DNA from: Pseudopedobacter sp035496935 | Lineage (GTDB): Bacteria > Bacteroidota > Bacteroidia > Sphingobacteriales > Sphingobacteriaceae | Assembly: GCA_035496935.1 (NCBI GenBank) | Contig: DATJED010000023.1 | Span: forward strand, 434,001-498,000 | Reading direction: 5' to 3' | DNA: 64,000 nt | In this document: positions 35,558-43,024 of the stretch, piece by piece | Numbering within the stretch: the first letter of the stretch is position 1 | Layout: every line of letters begins with the position of its first letter | Program-made: the position numbers and the translations under genes | Notes under the pieces: model-generated | The model's input: the letters and a program-made list of their open reading frames with translations, nothing else | Told to the model about the DNA's origin: nothing | Databases searched by the model: none

Positions 35558-35702
35558 GGAAGTGCGGGAGATCAGAAAATCAGTAGCAGTAAACAAACGT
35601 TAAGCACTACCAAGCCTATAGCGAAAGCGGTTTTACGTTCGAGTTTGCAGAAACTTTGTTTACGCACTTCCGAGTAAAAATCAGCGCTATCGATTTTCTG
35701 AT
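35558..35702. repeat. Inverted-repeat element with shuffled arms (MITE-like)
   Basis: Left arms in order: A GGAAGTGCG (35558-35566), B ATCAGAAAATC (35571-35581), C GTAAACAAA (35589-35597). Exact complements on the right in order C' (35655-35663), A' (35663-35671), B' (35692-35702). The pairs are exact but the order is rotated. Confidence 0.65.
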
Positions 35703-35779
35703 GAGCGCTGGCTTTGCGCCCAAAGCACCTGTGTGACAAAAAAAGAGTTTTGTTTCTTTTTCGAGTTTTTATTTTTTCT

Positions 35780-35856
35780 ATTGGCTCTCAAGAGTGCTTC
35801 GCAATTTCCTCCGAAAAGAAATAGCCCTTCCGGCGGCAATGAGCCGGGGAGATTTT
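35780..35856. repeat. Modular dispersed repeat, partial copy 3
   Basis: End of module d (TTGGCTCTCAAGAGTGCTTCG, near 35780) runs directly into module c (CCTTCCGGCGGCAATGAGCC, 35827-35846). It ends about 100 bases before the IS110 transposase remnant. Confidence 0.65.
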
Positions 35857-35955
35857 GAAATAAAAATAGAATCAATAAAGTCAGTGCAAGGAATCCAGAG
35901 ATTGCCACAGCTCCAACGCTCAATCCAGTGGCTTCCGCTTCGCAATGAACTGTGC

Positions 35956-36939
35956 TTAAAAACAAGTAATACTTATATTTTTTTCTGTGTACATTTTTTC
36001 ATTTACTGCGATGCTAAATGCCTGTTTCAACAGCTTGTTTGCAACCGCAATCAATGCAAGTTTTTTTGCTTTGCCTTTTGCTAACAGTCTTTCATAAAGT
36101 TCCCGGCATGCCCTGTTGCATTTTTTGGCGGTCCAAGCGCATACGTAAAGCATTGCTCTAATTCTGCTCATCCCCATTTTGCATATCCTGGCTTTGCCTC
36201 TCACACTGGGTGCCCGATTCAAATATCCTTGGGGACAGCCCCACATACGAACACAGCTGTTTGGCGTTCTCAAACTTGGTAAACCCACCACTCAGAACAA
36301 TCAACGCCATCGATGTTTTCGGACCGATACCGGGAATGCTCTGCAGCTGTTCGTGTTGCTGTCTATGGTGTGTCTCTACGATCTCTCTCATTTTCTCGGC
36401 GATAAGCCCTAGCTGGTCTTCCATCTCCTTTATCTGTGATCTGCAGCTTCTCAGTACCACTTTGCTCTGAACCGGATTGGCATCAAAAGCCCCCATCTGG
36501 CGCATCAGGGATGTTCTGTTCTTGTTCAGCAGTTCACTGTAAGCCTGCATCTGTTTCAGTTCCATCACATAATCCGCTTCTCTGTCCCAGTGGCCGGGGC
36601 ATTCTGTTCTGCCATATTCTGCAATCATGGCCGCATCCTTCTTGTCTGTTTTGGACCGGAGCAGACGCATCTGTGAGAACCGCCTGATCACCAGCGGGTT
36701 GACAACGCTCACGGCAATGCCCTTTGACGACAGATAGAAAGCCAGATTCAGGTAATACGGCCCACTGGCTTCATTACACAGCAATCATTCTGACTGTCCA
36801 GATATTGGTGGAAGCTTTCGAAACCTGCTTTGTCGTTACTGAATTTATGGTGCAGATATTTTCCCTGACCGTTACCGATTGCAACATCAAAAGTCAGTTT
36901 ACTGATGTCGATCCCTACATAATTTAAAGTTTTTCCCAT
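35956..36939 (-). pseudogene. IS110-family transposase with two frameshifts
   Basis: Read through the two shifts, the product is about 327 residues starting MGKTLNYVGIDISKLTFDVA (Asp10-11 of the DEDD domain). It includes EASGPYYLNLAFYL and SKTDKKDAAMIAEYGR (further acidic residues), IPGIGPKTSMALIVLSGG (Tnp_20 helix-hairpin) and SYVGLSPRIFESGT/SVRGKARICKMG with the C-terminal serine. Near 36770 one base is missing: ATGAAGCC for the expected ATGGAAGCC. At 36208-36210 one C is extra in GGCACCCAGTGTG (minus strand). The two indels restore the frame, so both ends are in register while the middle 560 bases are shifted. Either real decay or sequencing errors. Confidence 0.85.
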
Positions 36940-37115
36940 AGCTTTGTTATTGACGAAAAAAGTAAACAGAAGAAACTGCTCCTGACTTATCAATCCTACT
37001 TACAGGCTCCAGGGCCTAACGAACTGTCCAAGTTCAGGAGTAGACAGGAAAGGAACTGGCATTGCGAACGGTCTTTTTGACCAATGACGGAACTTAGCTT
37101 TTTTTCTTTCCTGCT
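36940..37115 (-). ncRNA. Putative IS110 bridge RNA in the transposase leader
   Basis: Non-coding, directly upstream of the transposase, 176 bases. Reading plus-strand coordinates, stem 1 is CTCCTGA (36979-36985) with TCAGGAG (37034-37040). Contiguous with it, ACTTACAG (36998-37005) pairs with CTGT..AAGT (37024-37033, 2-base bulge), leaving a one-sided 12-base internal loop. Stem 2 is GGTC/GACC (37070-37082, loop of five), extended by CATT/AATG. Bridge RNAs of IS110 (IS621) lie in the same place and have a 5' hairpin and asymmetric loops that pair with target and donor DNA. Loop assignment is not attempted. Confidence 0.45.
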
Positions 37116-37120
37116 TCTGT

Positions 37121-37187
37121 TGAAAATCTACTCTCTAAAGTAATTCTTATCGTTATTACTCGCAATTACAAACATAGGATGACGGGG
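37121..37187. repeat. Short dispersed repeat abutting the IS110 left end
   Basis: TAATTCTTATCGTTATTAC, AATTACAAACATAGGATGACG and about 20 bases before them (from TGAAAATCT) align with 20900-20955. The alignment stops at about 37120, which sets the edge of the element. Confidence 0.6.
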
Positions 37188-37261
37188 GAAAGGGGGGCAA
37201 ACAGCAAAAAATAAGTCCGGGTTTGCTGGAAAGCGCTACTAGTTTAAGAGTGCCCATGCGA

Positions 37262-37433
37262 CGCTAAAAGCACAACCTTTCCGTAACCGACAAATTCGCC
37301 CTTGGCTTTTGCGGTACAGATGCAGGAAATAAAAGCACTTCCTTCCCTAGTAAAGGGCGCAGGCGAGAGTTTTTGGTGACTTTTTGCGGAAAAAAGTTAC
37401 TAGCCTTTCCGGCGGCAATGAGCCGGGGAGATT
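37262..37433. repeat. Modular dispersed repeat, copy 4 (modules b and c)
   Basis: Module b (AAATTCGCCCTTGGCTTTTG to GGGCGCAGGCGAGAG, 37290-37369) followed by module c (GACTTTTTGCGGAAAAAAGT to GCCGGGGAGATT, 37378-37433). Modules a and d are missing. The remainder to 37590 shows only a possible promoter. Confidence 0.7.
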
Positions 37434-37528
37434 CCAAAACAAAAATATCTTTAAATAAAAAGAACATCTTTCCGCCCCTCATTAGCCAAACAATCTCAAA
37501 TTCTTCTCACATTTGACTACAACAAAAG

Positions 37529-37536
37529 TAGATTTG
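37529..37536 (+). promoter_or_regulatory. Possible -7 box (TAGATTTG) for the NmrA-SDR-AraC unit
   Basis: Fits TAnnTTTG; the next TTTG upstream (37512-37515) is too close to be a good -33. The leader would be about 50 bases. Confidence 0.3.
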
Positions 37537-37590
37537 GCTACACTTGCTTTTTAACTATTGCTGAATTTTGTAATACCAAAAACAAGAAAA

Positions 37591-38484
37591 ATGAAAATAG
37601 TAGTAACAGGTTCATTAGGCCACATCAGTAAACATTTGGCGCAGGAATTATTGCAAAAAGAACATTCGGTAACAATAATCAGCAGTAAAGCCGAAAAAAA
37701 AGAAGCTATTGAAAGCATTGGGGCGACGGCCGCAATCGGTTCAATTTTAGATACAGATTTTTTAACGGCAACTTTCACTGGTGCAGATATTGTTTACCTA
37801 ATGGAACCGCCTTTTAATTTCTTTGACCATAGTGCTGATAATCAATCTTATTGGCTTAATATTGCCCGCAGTTATGTGGAAGCTATCCAACAGTCTGGTG
37901 TGGATAAAGTGATACACCTTAGTAGTATAGGGGGGCACACGGATAAAGGTGTAGGTATGTTAGATGCCCATCACCACGTAGAAAATATTTTGAAACAACT
38001 GCCCAATAATGTTTCCATAAAAACCATGCGGCCAGTAGGTTTTTATTACAATATGTTTGCGTTTATTCCTGCAATAAAAAATGCGGGTGCAATTGTTCAA
38101 AACTACGGTGGCGATGAAAAAGAACCTTGGGTTTCTCCGTTGGATATTGCCGAGGTAATTGCCGAAGAAGTTGAAAAGCCTTTTGAGGGCAGAACAGTCC
38201 GTTATATAGCAAGTGATGAAGTTTCGCCGAATGAAGCAGCAAAAATTTTAGGCGAGGCTATAGAAAAGCCAGATTTAAAATGGTTGCAAATTACTGATGA
38301 GCAATTTCTTGGTAACTTAATTAACATTGGTTTCAATCCTGCTGCAGCAAAAGGCTTAACAGAAATGAATGCAGGCAGGCGTAGTAATTTGTATGACGAT
38401 TATTACCAAAACAAACCAGCATTAAGCAAGGTTAAATTAGTAGATTTTGCAAAAGAATTTGCAATGGCTTATAATTCACAATAA
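37591..38484 (+). CDS. NmrA-like NAD(P)-binding protein (atypical SDR)
   Basis: 297 residues from the ATG at 37591 (the frame extends 11 codons upstream, to a TTG, without protein support). MKIVVTGSLGHISKHLAQELL is a Rossmann nucleotide-binding start, though the usual G-x-x-G-x-x-G reads GSLGHIS. IGATAAIGSILDTDFL, ADIVYLMEPP and VIHLSSIGGHTDKG follow the NmrA/HSCARG/QOR2 pattern. No YxxxK catalytic pair is evident, so it may sense or use NADPH. First of three cotranscribed genes ending in an AraC regulator. Confidence 0.78.
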   Translation: MKIVVTGSLGHISKHLAQELLQKEHSVTIISSKAEKKEAIESIGATAAIGSILDTDFLTATFTGADIVYLMEPPFNFFDHSADNQSYWLNIARSYVEAIQQSGVDKVIHLSSIGGHTDKGVGMLDAHHHVENILKQLPNNVSIKTMRPVGFYYNMFAFIPAIKNAGAIVQNYGGDEKEPWVSPLDIAEVIAEEVEKPFEGRTVRYIASDEVSPNEAAKILGEAIEKPDLKWLQITDEQFLGNLINIGFNPAAAKGLTEMNAGRRSNLYDDYYQNKPALSKVKLVDFAKEFAMAYNSQ

Positions 38485-38505
38485 ATTATTTAAAACAAAT
38501 TCAAA

Positions 38506-39270
38506 ATGAATACAAAAAACAAAATAGCTTTAATAACCGGCGGAAGCAGGGGACTTGGCAAAAACATGACGATAGCTATTGCCAAAAAAGGAATTGATGT
38601 TGTTTTTACTTACAACACCAACAAAACAGCAGCAGACGAAGTTGTTGAGGAAATTAAATCGCTCGGAAGAAATGCTTTTGCCTTGCAACTGGATACCAGC
38701 AACATAAACAATTTTGATAACTTTATTAAAGGAGTAACGTTGCTTTTAAAAGATAAAACAGGAAATGCTAATTTTGATTTTTTAATCAATAACGCAGGGA
38801 CGGCTTTGTATGCACCCTTTGAAAACGTTACAGAAGAGCAGATGGATGCGATATACAACATCCATTACAAGGGGATTTTCTTTTTAACGCAAAAAGCATT
38901 GCCGTTTATAAATACTGGTGGCGGTATAGTTAATATATCATCGGGTTTAACACGTATGATTATGCCGGGTTCGTCTGTTTACGGCTCTTTAAAATCGGCA
39001 GTTGAAACGCTTACAAGCTATTTAGCTAAAGAATTAGGTCCAAAAAAAATTAGGGCAAATGTTGTTGCTCCAGGCGCTATTGAAACTGATTTTGGTGGTG
39101 GTCGTGTTAGAGATAACAAAGAAATAAATGATCATATTGCAAGCTTAACCGCTTTAGGCAGGGTTGGTTTGCCTGATGATATTGGCGGTGTGGTTGCTTT
39201 TCTTTGCACTGAGGAATCTTATTGGATAAACGGACAAAGAATTGAGGTATCAGGCGGACAATCGATATAA
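38506..39270 (+). CDS. Short-chain dehydrogenase/reductase
   Basis: 254 residues, classical SDR. ALITGGSRGLGKNMTIAIAK gives the TGxxxGxG cofactor loop, DFLINNAGTALY the NNAG motif, GGIVNISSGLT the catalytic Ser strand, and SVYGSLKSAVETLTSYLAKE the Tyr-xxx-Lys pair. APGAIETDFGGGRV and YWINGQRIEVSGGQSI are the C-terminal blocks. Arg after the glycine loop suggests NADP(H). The substrate is unknown; neighbours suggest a shared small-molecule response (21 bases after the NmrA gene, 8 before AraC). Confidence 0.92.
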   Translation: MNTKNKIALITGGSRGLGKNMTIAIAKKGIDVVFTYNTNKTAADEVVEEIKSLGRNAFALQLDTSNINNFDNFIKGVTLLLKDKTGNANFDFLINNAGTALYAPFENVTEEQMDAIYNIHYKGIFFLTQKALPFINTGGGIVNISSGLTRMIMPGSSVYGSLKSAVETLTSYLAKELGPKKIRANVVAPGAIETDFGGGRVRDNKEINDHIASLTALGRVGLPDDIGGVVAFLCTEESYWINGQRIEVSGGQSI

Positions 39271-39278
39271 ATAACAAT

Positions 39279-40196
39279 ATGGCAGATCAAAAACCCTACA
39301 ACGTAAAAACAATAAGTGAATTTCATCGACTTAACGTCTTGCCCCAGCCAGAGCATCCGCTGATTAGTATTGTAGATTATGCGAAACTCAACCGTTCGGC
39401 GAATGAGAATCCGACTACTTTGGTTTTTGGTTATTACACCGTTTCTTTAAAAAGAGGGGTGAGCAAAATGTTTTACGGACAGCAGGAATATGATTTCGAC
39501 GAAGGCGTACTTTATTTTATGGCGCCTAACCAAACATTAAGGTTAAACAGCAGCCCAAACGAATCTTCGGAACGTTCGGGTTGGTTGTTGCTTATCCATC
39601 CGGATTTTTTGTGGAAAACCACATTGGCAAGTAAAATTAAGCAATATGGCTTTTTTGATTACTCGGCAAACGAAGCATTGTTTCTTTCAGATAAAGAGGA
39701 GGAAATTTTAAATAAAATCATTCAGAACATCCGGCAGGAATACCACACCAACATTGACAAGTTCAGCCAAAATATTATTATCTCGCAAATTGAAACCTTG
39801 CTGAATTACTCGGAAAGGTTTTATCAAAGGCAGTTTATTACCAGAAAAATAACCAATCACCAAATTCTTACCCGATTAGAAAACCTGCTTACGGATTACT
39901 TTAACAGCGATGATTTGGCAACAAAAGGTTTACCAACTGTTCATTACATTGCCGATACGCTAAATATTTCGCAAAGCTATTTAAGTGGTTTGTTAAAATT
40001 ATTAACGGGGCAAAGCACACAGCAGCACATCCACGAAAAGCTGATCCAAAAAGCAAAAGAAAAACTATCTACAACAAACTTATCCGTAAGTGAAATTGCT
40101 TACGAGCTTGGGTTCGAGCATTCTCAGTCTTTCAGTAAATTATTTAAAACAAAAACAAAATACTCGCCTTTGGCTTTTAGGCAATCATTTAATTAA
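39279..40196 (+). CDS. AraC-family transcriptional regulator
   Basis: 305 residues. The N-terminal part (about 1-180) is a cupin-like ligand domain (GVSKMFYGQQEYDFDEGVLYFMAPNQTL). The C-terminal AraC HTH has VHYIADTLNISQSYLSGLLKLLTGQST and SVSEIAYELGFEHSQSFSKLFKTKTKYSPLAFRQ. Last gene of the NmrA-SDR-AraC operon; regulators in this position often control the operon that contains them. The inducer is unknown. Confidence 0.9.
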   Translation: MADQKPYNVKTISEFHRLNVLPQPEHPLISIVDYAKLNRSANENPTTLVFGYYTVSLKRGVSKMFYGQQEYDFDEGVLYFMAPNQTLRLNSSPNESSERSGWLLLIHPDFLWKTTLASKIKQYGFFDYSANEALFLSDKEEEILNKIIQNIRQEYHTNIDKFSQNIIISQIETLLNYSERFYQRQFITRKITNHQILTRLENLLTDYFNSDDLATKGLPTVHYIADTLNISQSYLSGLLKLLTGQSTQQHIHEKLIQKAKEKLSTTNLSVSEIAYELGFEHSQSFSKLFKTKTKYSPLAFRQSFN

Positions 40197-40269
40197 GAGA
40201 TTTTAAGAAACTTTTAAAAATGAAACCACATAGATACATAAGGGTAAATGCCTTTATATTAAGAATTTT

Positions 40270-40372
40270 CGTCATGTCGAGGCAACGAGACATCTCACAT
40301 GCAGAGTCTGAATGTAGCATGTAACACCTATTTGTGAGATGTTTCTCCGCCAGTTGGCGGATCAACATGACG
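40270..40372. repeat. 103-base palindromic intergenic element
   Basis: Outer arms CGTCATGT (40270-40277) and ACATGACG (40365-40372), inner arms ACATCTCAC (40290-40298) and GTGAGATGT (40334-40342), and a small stem within (CCGCCA/TGGCGG, 40348-40361). Half-elements of the same type (CGTCATG...CATCTCACAT) begin module a of the dispersed repeats at 34366 and 35013. Otherwise the gap 40197-40578 holds nothing identified. Confidence 0.7.
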
Positions 40373-40578
40373 GGGTGGGCGCTACTCTTGCTCAAAGAAA
40401 CCTAAAAAAAAATTTTACAAACTAAATTTAAACAGACTTCTAAATGATTTAAGCGGCATAGCTTAACATACTTAATTTATGAGCAACATTAACGAGAGAA
40501 GCCAAACATCTCAATTTTTTTACATTCCGTACAAAACCTCAATCTTATAATAGCATTAAGTTTGTAGCATATTAATTT

Positions 40579-41799
40579 ATGCAAGTTAAAAGCGCTTTCA
40601 GGTCATTTTCTAACCGTAACTTTACTTTGTTTTTTGTGGGTCAGCTGGTGTCCAGAGTAGGGATGTGGATGCAGCGCACCGCTGTAATTTGGCTCATTTA
40701 CAGTATTACCGATAGCGTATTTATGGTAGGGGTAGCAACTTTTGCCGAGCAGTTTCCATCATTCCTGTTTTCTATTCGCGGAGGAATTATTGCCGATAGA
40801 TATAACCGCTATAAAGTATTAATGATAACGCAGATTTTATCGGCCGTACAGGCGGTTACCTTAACCGTTTTTGCTTTTTTAGGCAATTATAACATTACGG
40901 TTATCCTGTTGCTTAGCGTACTTTTGGGCGTAATAAACGCTTATGATGTACCCGTAAGGCAATCAATGATGAATGATATTATTGAAGATCGGGAAGATTT
41001 GTCAAACGCAGTGGCATTAAACTCTACCTTAAACAATCTTGCCCGGTTGGCTGGTCCAGCATTAGCGGGTTTTGTTTTGGCTAAATTTGGTGCCGATTAT
41101 TGTTTTCTGGCTAACTCTATAAGTTTTATAGCAGTTATTGCGGCCATAATGGCAATGCACTTGCCCCAATATAAAAATCAAAGCTTAAAAGTAGAAACAG
41201 CTACAAAATCAACTTTTAAAGATGGTTGGAACTACCTGCAACAACATCCGGAAATTGCGTATCCTTTAGTTATCGCCGCATTGTCCAGCTTTTTGGTATT
41301 GCCTTACATTACACTGCTACCGGTTTACGCAAAAGATATTTTTAAAGGAGGAGCTTCAATTTTTGGTTGGTTAAACAGCGCCATCGGGATTGGCGCCTTT
41401 GCAGGTGCTTTTTATCTTGCTTCACTAGTTAATAGCGCCAATTTCCGCAGAATTCTATTGGCGAATTCCGTTATCTTGGGCGTTAGTTTACTTTGTTTTG
41501 CCTATTCAAGCAATCTCTATATTTCCTTATTTTTTATAGCGATCAGCGGATTTAGTTCAATTATGCAATCGTCAACGGTAATGACCATCATCCAAGGCGA
41601 AAGTGACCCTATGTACCGGGGAAGGATGATAAGTTTTGTTGCGATGGCATTATTTGGGATGTTGCCTTTGGGCAGTTTACTGGTTGGCTACGTAGAGCCT
41701 ATTATTGGTACCACACATACCCTTTTTATAGAAGGAATTGCCGGAATAGTTATTGGTACAACATTTTATAAAAAATTACTCGTTAAAAATTCAGGTTAA
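40579..41799 (+). CDS. MFS transporter, probable drug or metabolite exporter
   Basis: 406 residues, twelve predicted membrane segments of the MFS_3/EntS type. FTLFFVGQLVSRVGMWMQRTAVIWLIY begins segment 1 and GGIIADRYNRYKVLMITQ is the loop 2-3 MFS motif. NDIIEDREDLSNAVALNSTLNNLARLAGPALAGF is characteristic of this subfamily. Inner-membrane proton antiporter; substrate not known. Its stop codon touches the ATG of the next gene, so the two are translationally coupled. Confidence 0.9.
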   Translation: MQVKSAFRSFSNRNFTLFFVGQLVSRVGMWMQRTAVIWLIYSITDSVFMVGVATFAEQFPSFLFSIRGGIIADRYNRYKVLMITQILSAVQAVTLTVFAFLGNYNITVILLLSVLLGVINAYDVPVRQSMMNDIIEDREDLSNAVALNSTLNNLARLAGPALAGFVLAKFGADYCFLANSISFIAVIAAIMAMHLPQYKNQSLKVETATKSTFKDGWNYLQQHPEIAYPLVIAALSSFLVLPYITLLPVYAKDIFKGGASIFGWLNSAIGIGAFAGAFYLASLVNSANFRRILLANSVILGVSLLCFAYSSNLYISLFFIAISGFSSIMQSSTVMTIIQGESDPMYRGRMISFVAMALFGMLPLGSLLVGYVEPIIGTTHTLFIEGIAGIVIGTTFYKKLLVKNSG

Positions 41800-42357
41800 A
41801 TGGAAAATAAACAAACTGCCCTTTTGGTAATGGATATGCAAATGGGCATATTAAAAAGATTTTCAGAAACAGCAGACATCATAAAAAACGTAGCCAAAGC
41901 AATAGAAAAAGCTAGGGCAAACAATATTACAGTAATTTTTGTACGAGTAGGATTTCAAAAAGGTTTGCCAGAAGTAAGCCCGAACAATGCGAAGTTTGTT
42001 GCCCTAAAAGCACAATTAACGGATGATAATTTAGACGCTTATATGAAAATACATCCCGAGATTGACCTGCAAGAAAACGACATCATAATCAATAAAAAAA
42101 GAATAAGCGCTTTTAGCGGTAGTGATTTGGAAATGATTCTACGAGCTAAAAACATACAAAACCTAGCGCTCGCGGGCGTAGCAACAAGTGGAGTTGTACT
42201 GTCCACACTCCGCGAAGCCTTTGATAAAGATTACCAACTTACAGTTTTGGCTGATGCTTGTACAGATTCGTCTTCAGAAGTCCACAACTTTTTGATTGAA
42301 AAAATATTCCCAACACAAGCCAAAGTTGTACCGGTTGAAGGATGGAGTTTTGAATGA
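41800..42357 (+). CDS. Isochorismatase-fold hydrolase lacking the catalytic cysteine
   Basis: 185 residues. LLVMDMQMGIL has the first catalytic Asp and INKKRISAFSGSDLEMILRAKNI the lysine. Where cysteine hydrolases read ATNVCV, this one reads ATSGVV, with valine in place of the nucleophilic cysteine (about residue 130). It therefore cannot use the usual covalent-thioester chemistry of nicotinamidases, and may act like cysteine-free members such as PhzD-type isochorismatases, or merely bind. Translationally coupled to the MFS exporter, so it may process the exported compound. Confidence 0.82.
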   Translation: MENKQTALLVMDMQMGILKRFSETADIIKNVAKAIEKARANNITVIFVRVGFQKGLPEVSPNNAKFVALKAQLTDDNLDAYMKIHPEIDLQENDIIINKKRISAFSGSDLEMILRAKNIQNLALAGVATSGVVLSTLREAFDKDYQLTVLADACTDSSSEVHNFLIEKIFPTQAKVVPVEGWSFE

Positions 42358-42466
42358 TAGAAGGATAGGATAATTGAATGAATGAATAAACTAAACGGTC
42401 GCCACCAAGCAAATCCCCAACAACCTAACCACCTAACCACCTAACAAACTAACTATCCAACCGCCT
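42355..42466. repeat. Degenerate tandem tracts (GAATGA and AACCACCT types)
   Basis: TAGAAGGATAGGATAATTGA with GAATGAATGAATAA follows the stop codon. Then imperfect CTAACCACCTAACC units fill 42411-42465. Non-coding. Confidence 0.55.
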
Positions 42467-42471
42467 AAAAA

Positions 42472-42966
42472 TCAATTCCTCATATTAATATACTGCAACG
42501 GCTGGCCAAAATCTTCGGTTCGGCAAACGGAAATTACCGCCTGTAAATCGTCGATTTTTTTGCCCTGTACACGCACTTGGTCGTCCATAATAGAAGCTTG
42601 TACTTTTAAACCCGAATCTTTGATTTTCTTTACCACCTTTTTTGCGGTTTCCTTATCAATTCCCTCTTTTACCACAATATCCTTTTTTATCATGTTACCG
42701 GTAACAGAGGTATAGGGCTTTTCAAAATCCAAAGCTTTTGGATCCAGGTTCTGTTTTACAAATCTCGAGATAATTGCATCCGTAATTGCTTTCAAACGCA
42801 TATCATCCTCTGTAGTAATAGTTAATATATTGGTTTTCTTATCCAGCTCGATAGTACTTTTAGAAGTATTAAAGTCATAACGGTTCAAAATCTCTTTTTT
42901 AGCGTTGTTAATGGCGTTATCTAAAGTTTGAGCATCTATTTTGCTGACAATATCAAAAGAAGGCAT
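42472..42966 (-). CDS. YajQ-family nucleotide/RNA-binding protein
   Basis: 164 residues, full YajQ length. MPSFDIVSKIDAQTLDNAIN, ILNRYDFNTSKSTIELDKKT and KDIVVKEGIDKETAKKVVKKIKDSGLKVQASIMDDQVRVQGKKIDDLQ match the double ferredoxin-like fold. Some members bind cyclic di-GMP (Xanthomonas) and E. coli YajQ is linked to nucleic acids. No regulatory partner is visible. Divergent from the lysine-rich gene across 58 bases. Confidence 0.93.
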   Translation of the reverse strand: MPSFDIVSKIDAQTLDNAINNAKKEILNRYDFNTSKSTIELDKKTNILTITTEDDMRLKAITDAIISRFVKQNLDPKALDFEKPYTSVTGNMIKKDIVVKEGIDKETAKKVVKKIKDSGLKVQASIMDDQVRVQGKKIDDLQAVISVCRTEDFGQPLQYINMRN

Positions 42967-43024
42967 ATTTGGAATATTATTTGTTATATTAAAAAAAATA
43001 AAGATAAATTTAAAATTTTAAACC

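Larger units (their letters stand above)
35956..37115 (-). mobile_element. IS110-family insertion sequence (degraded)
   Basis: Broken DEDD/serine transposase (35956-36939) plus a structured leader upstream of it (36940-37115). IS110 elements usually lack terminal inverted repeats, and none is seen here. The left end must lie at or before 37120, where a dispersed repeat also found at about 20900 begins. The right end is at or beyond 35956 and cannot be fixed. Long leader and short tail place it in the IS110 rather than the IS1111 group. Confidence 0.8.

Noticed and set aside
34990..35603. Two open frames (73 and 83 codons) within the dispersed repeats
   Set aside because: They coincide with repeat modules a-d and the GTT microsatellite; products vary between copies and are not kept in frame in copy 1.
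36179..36687. Plus-strand frames opposite the IS110 transposase
   Set aside because: The minus strand has clear transposase motifs; these are shadows.
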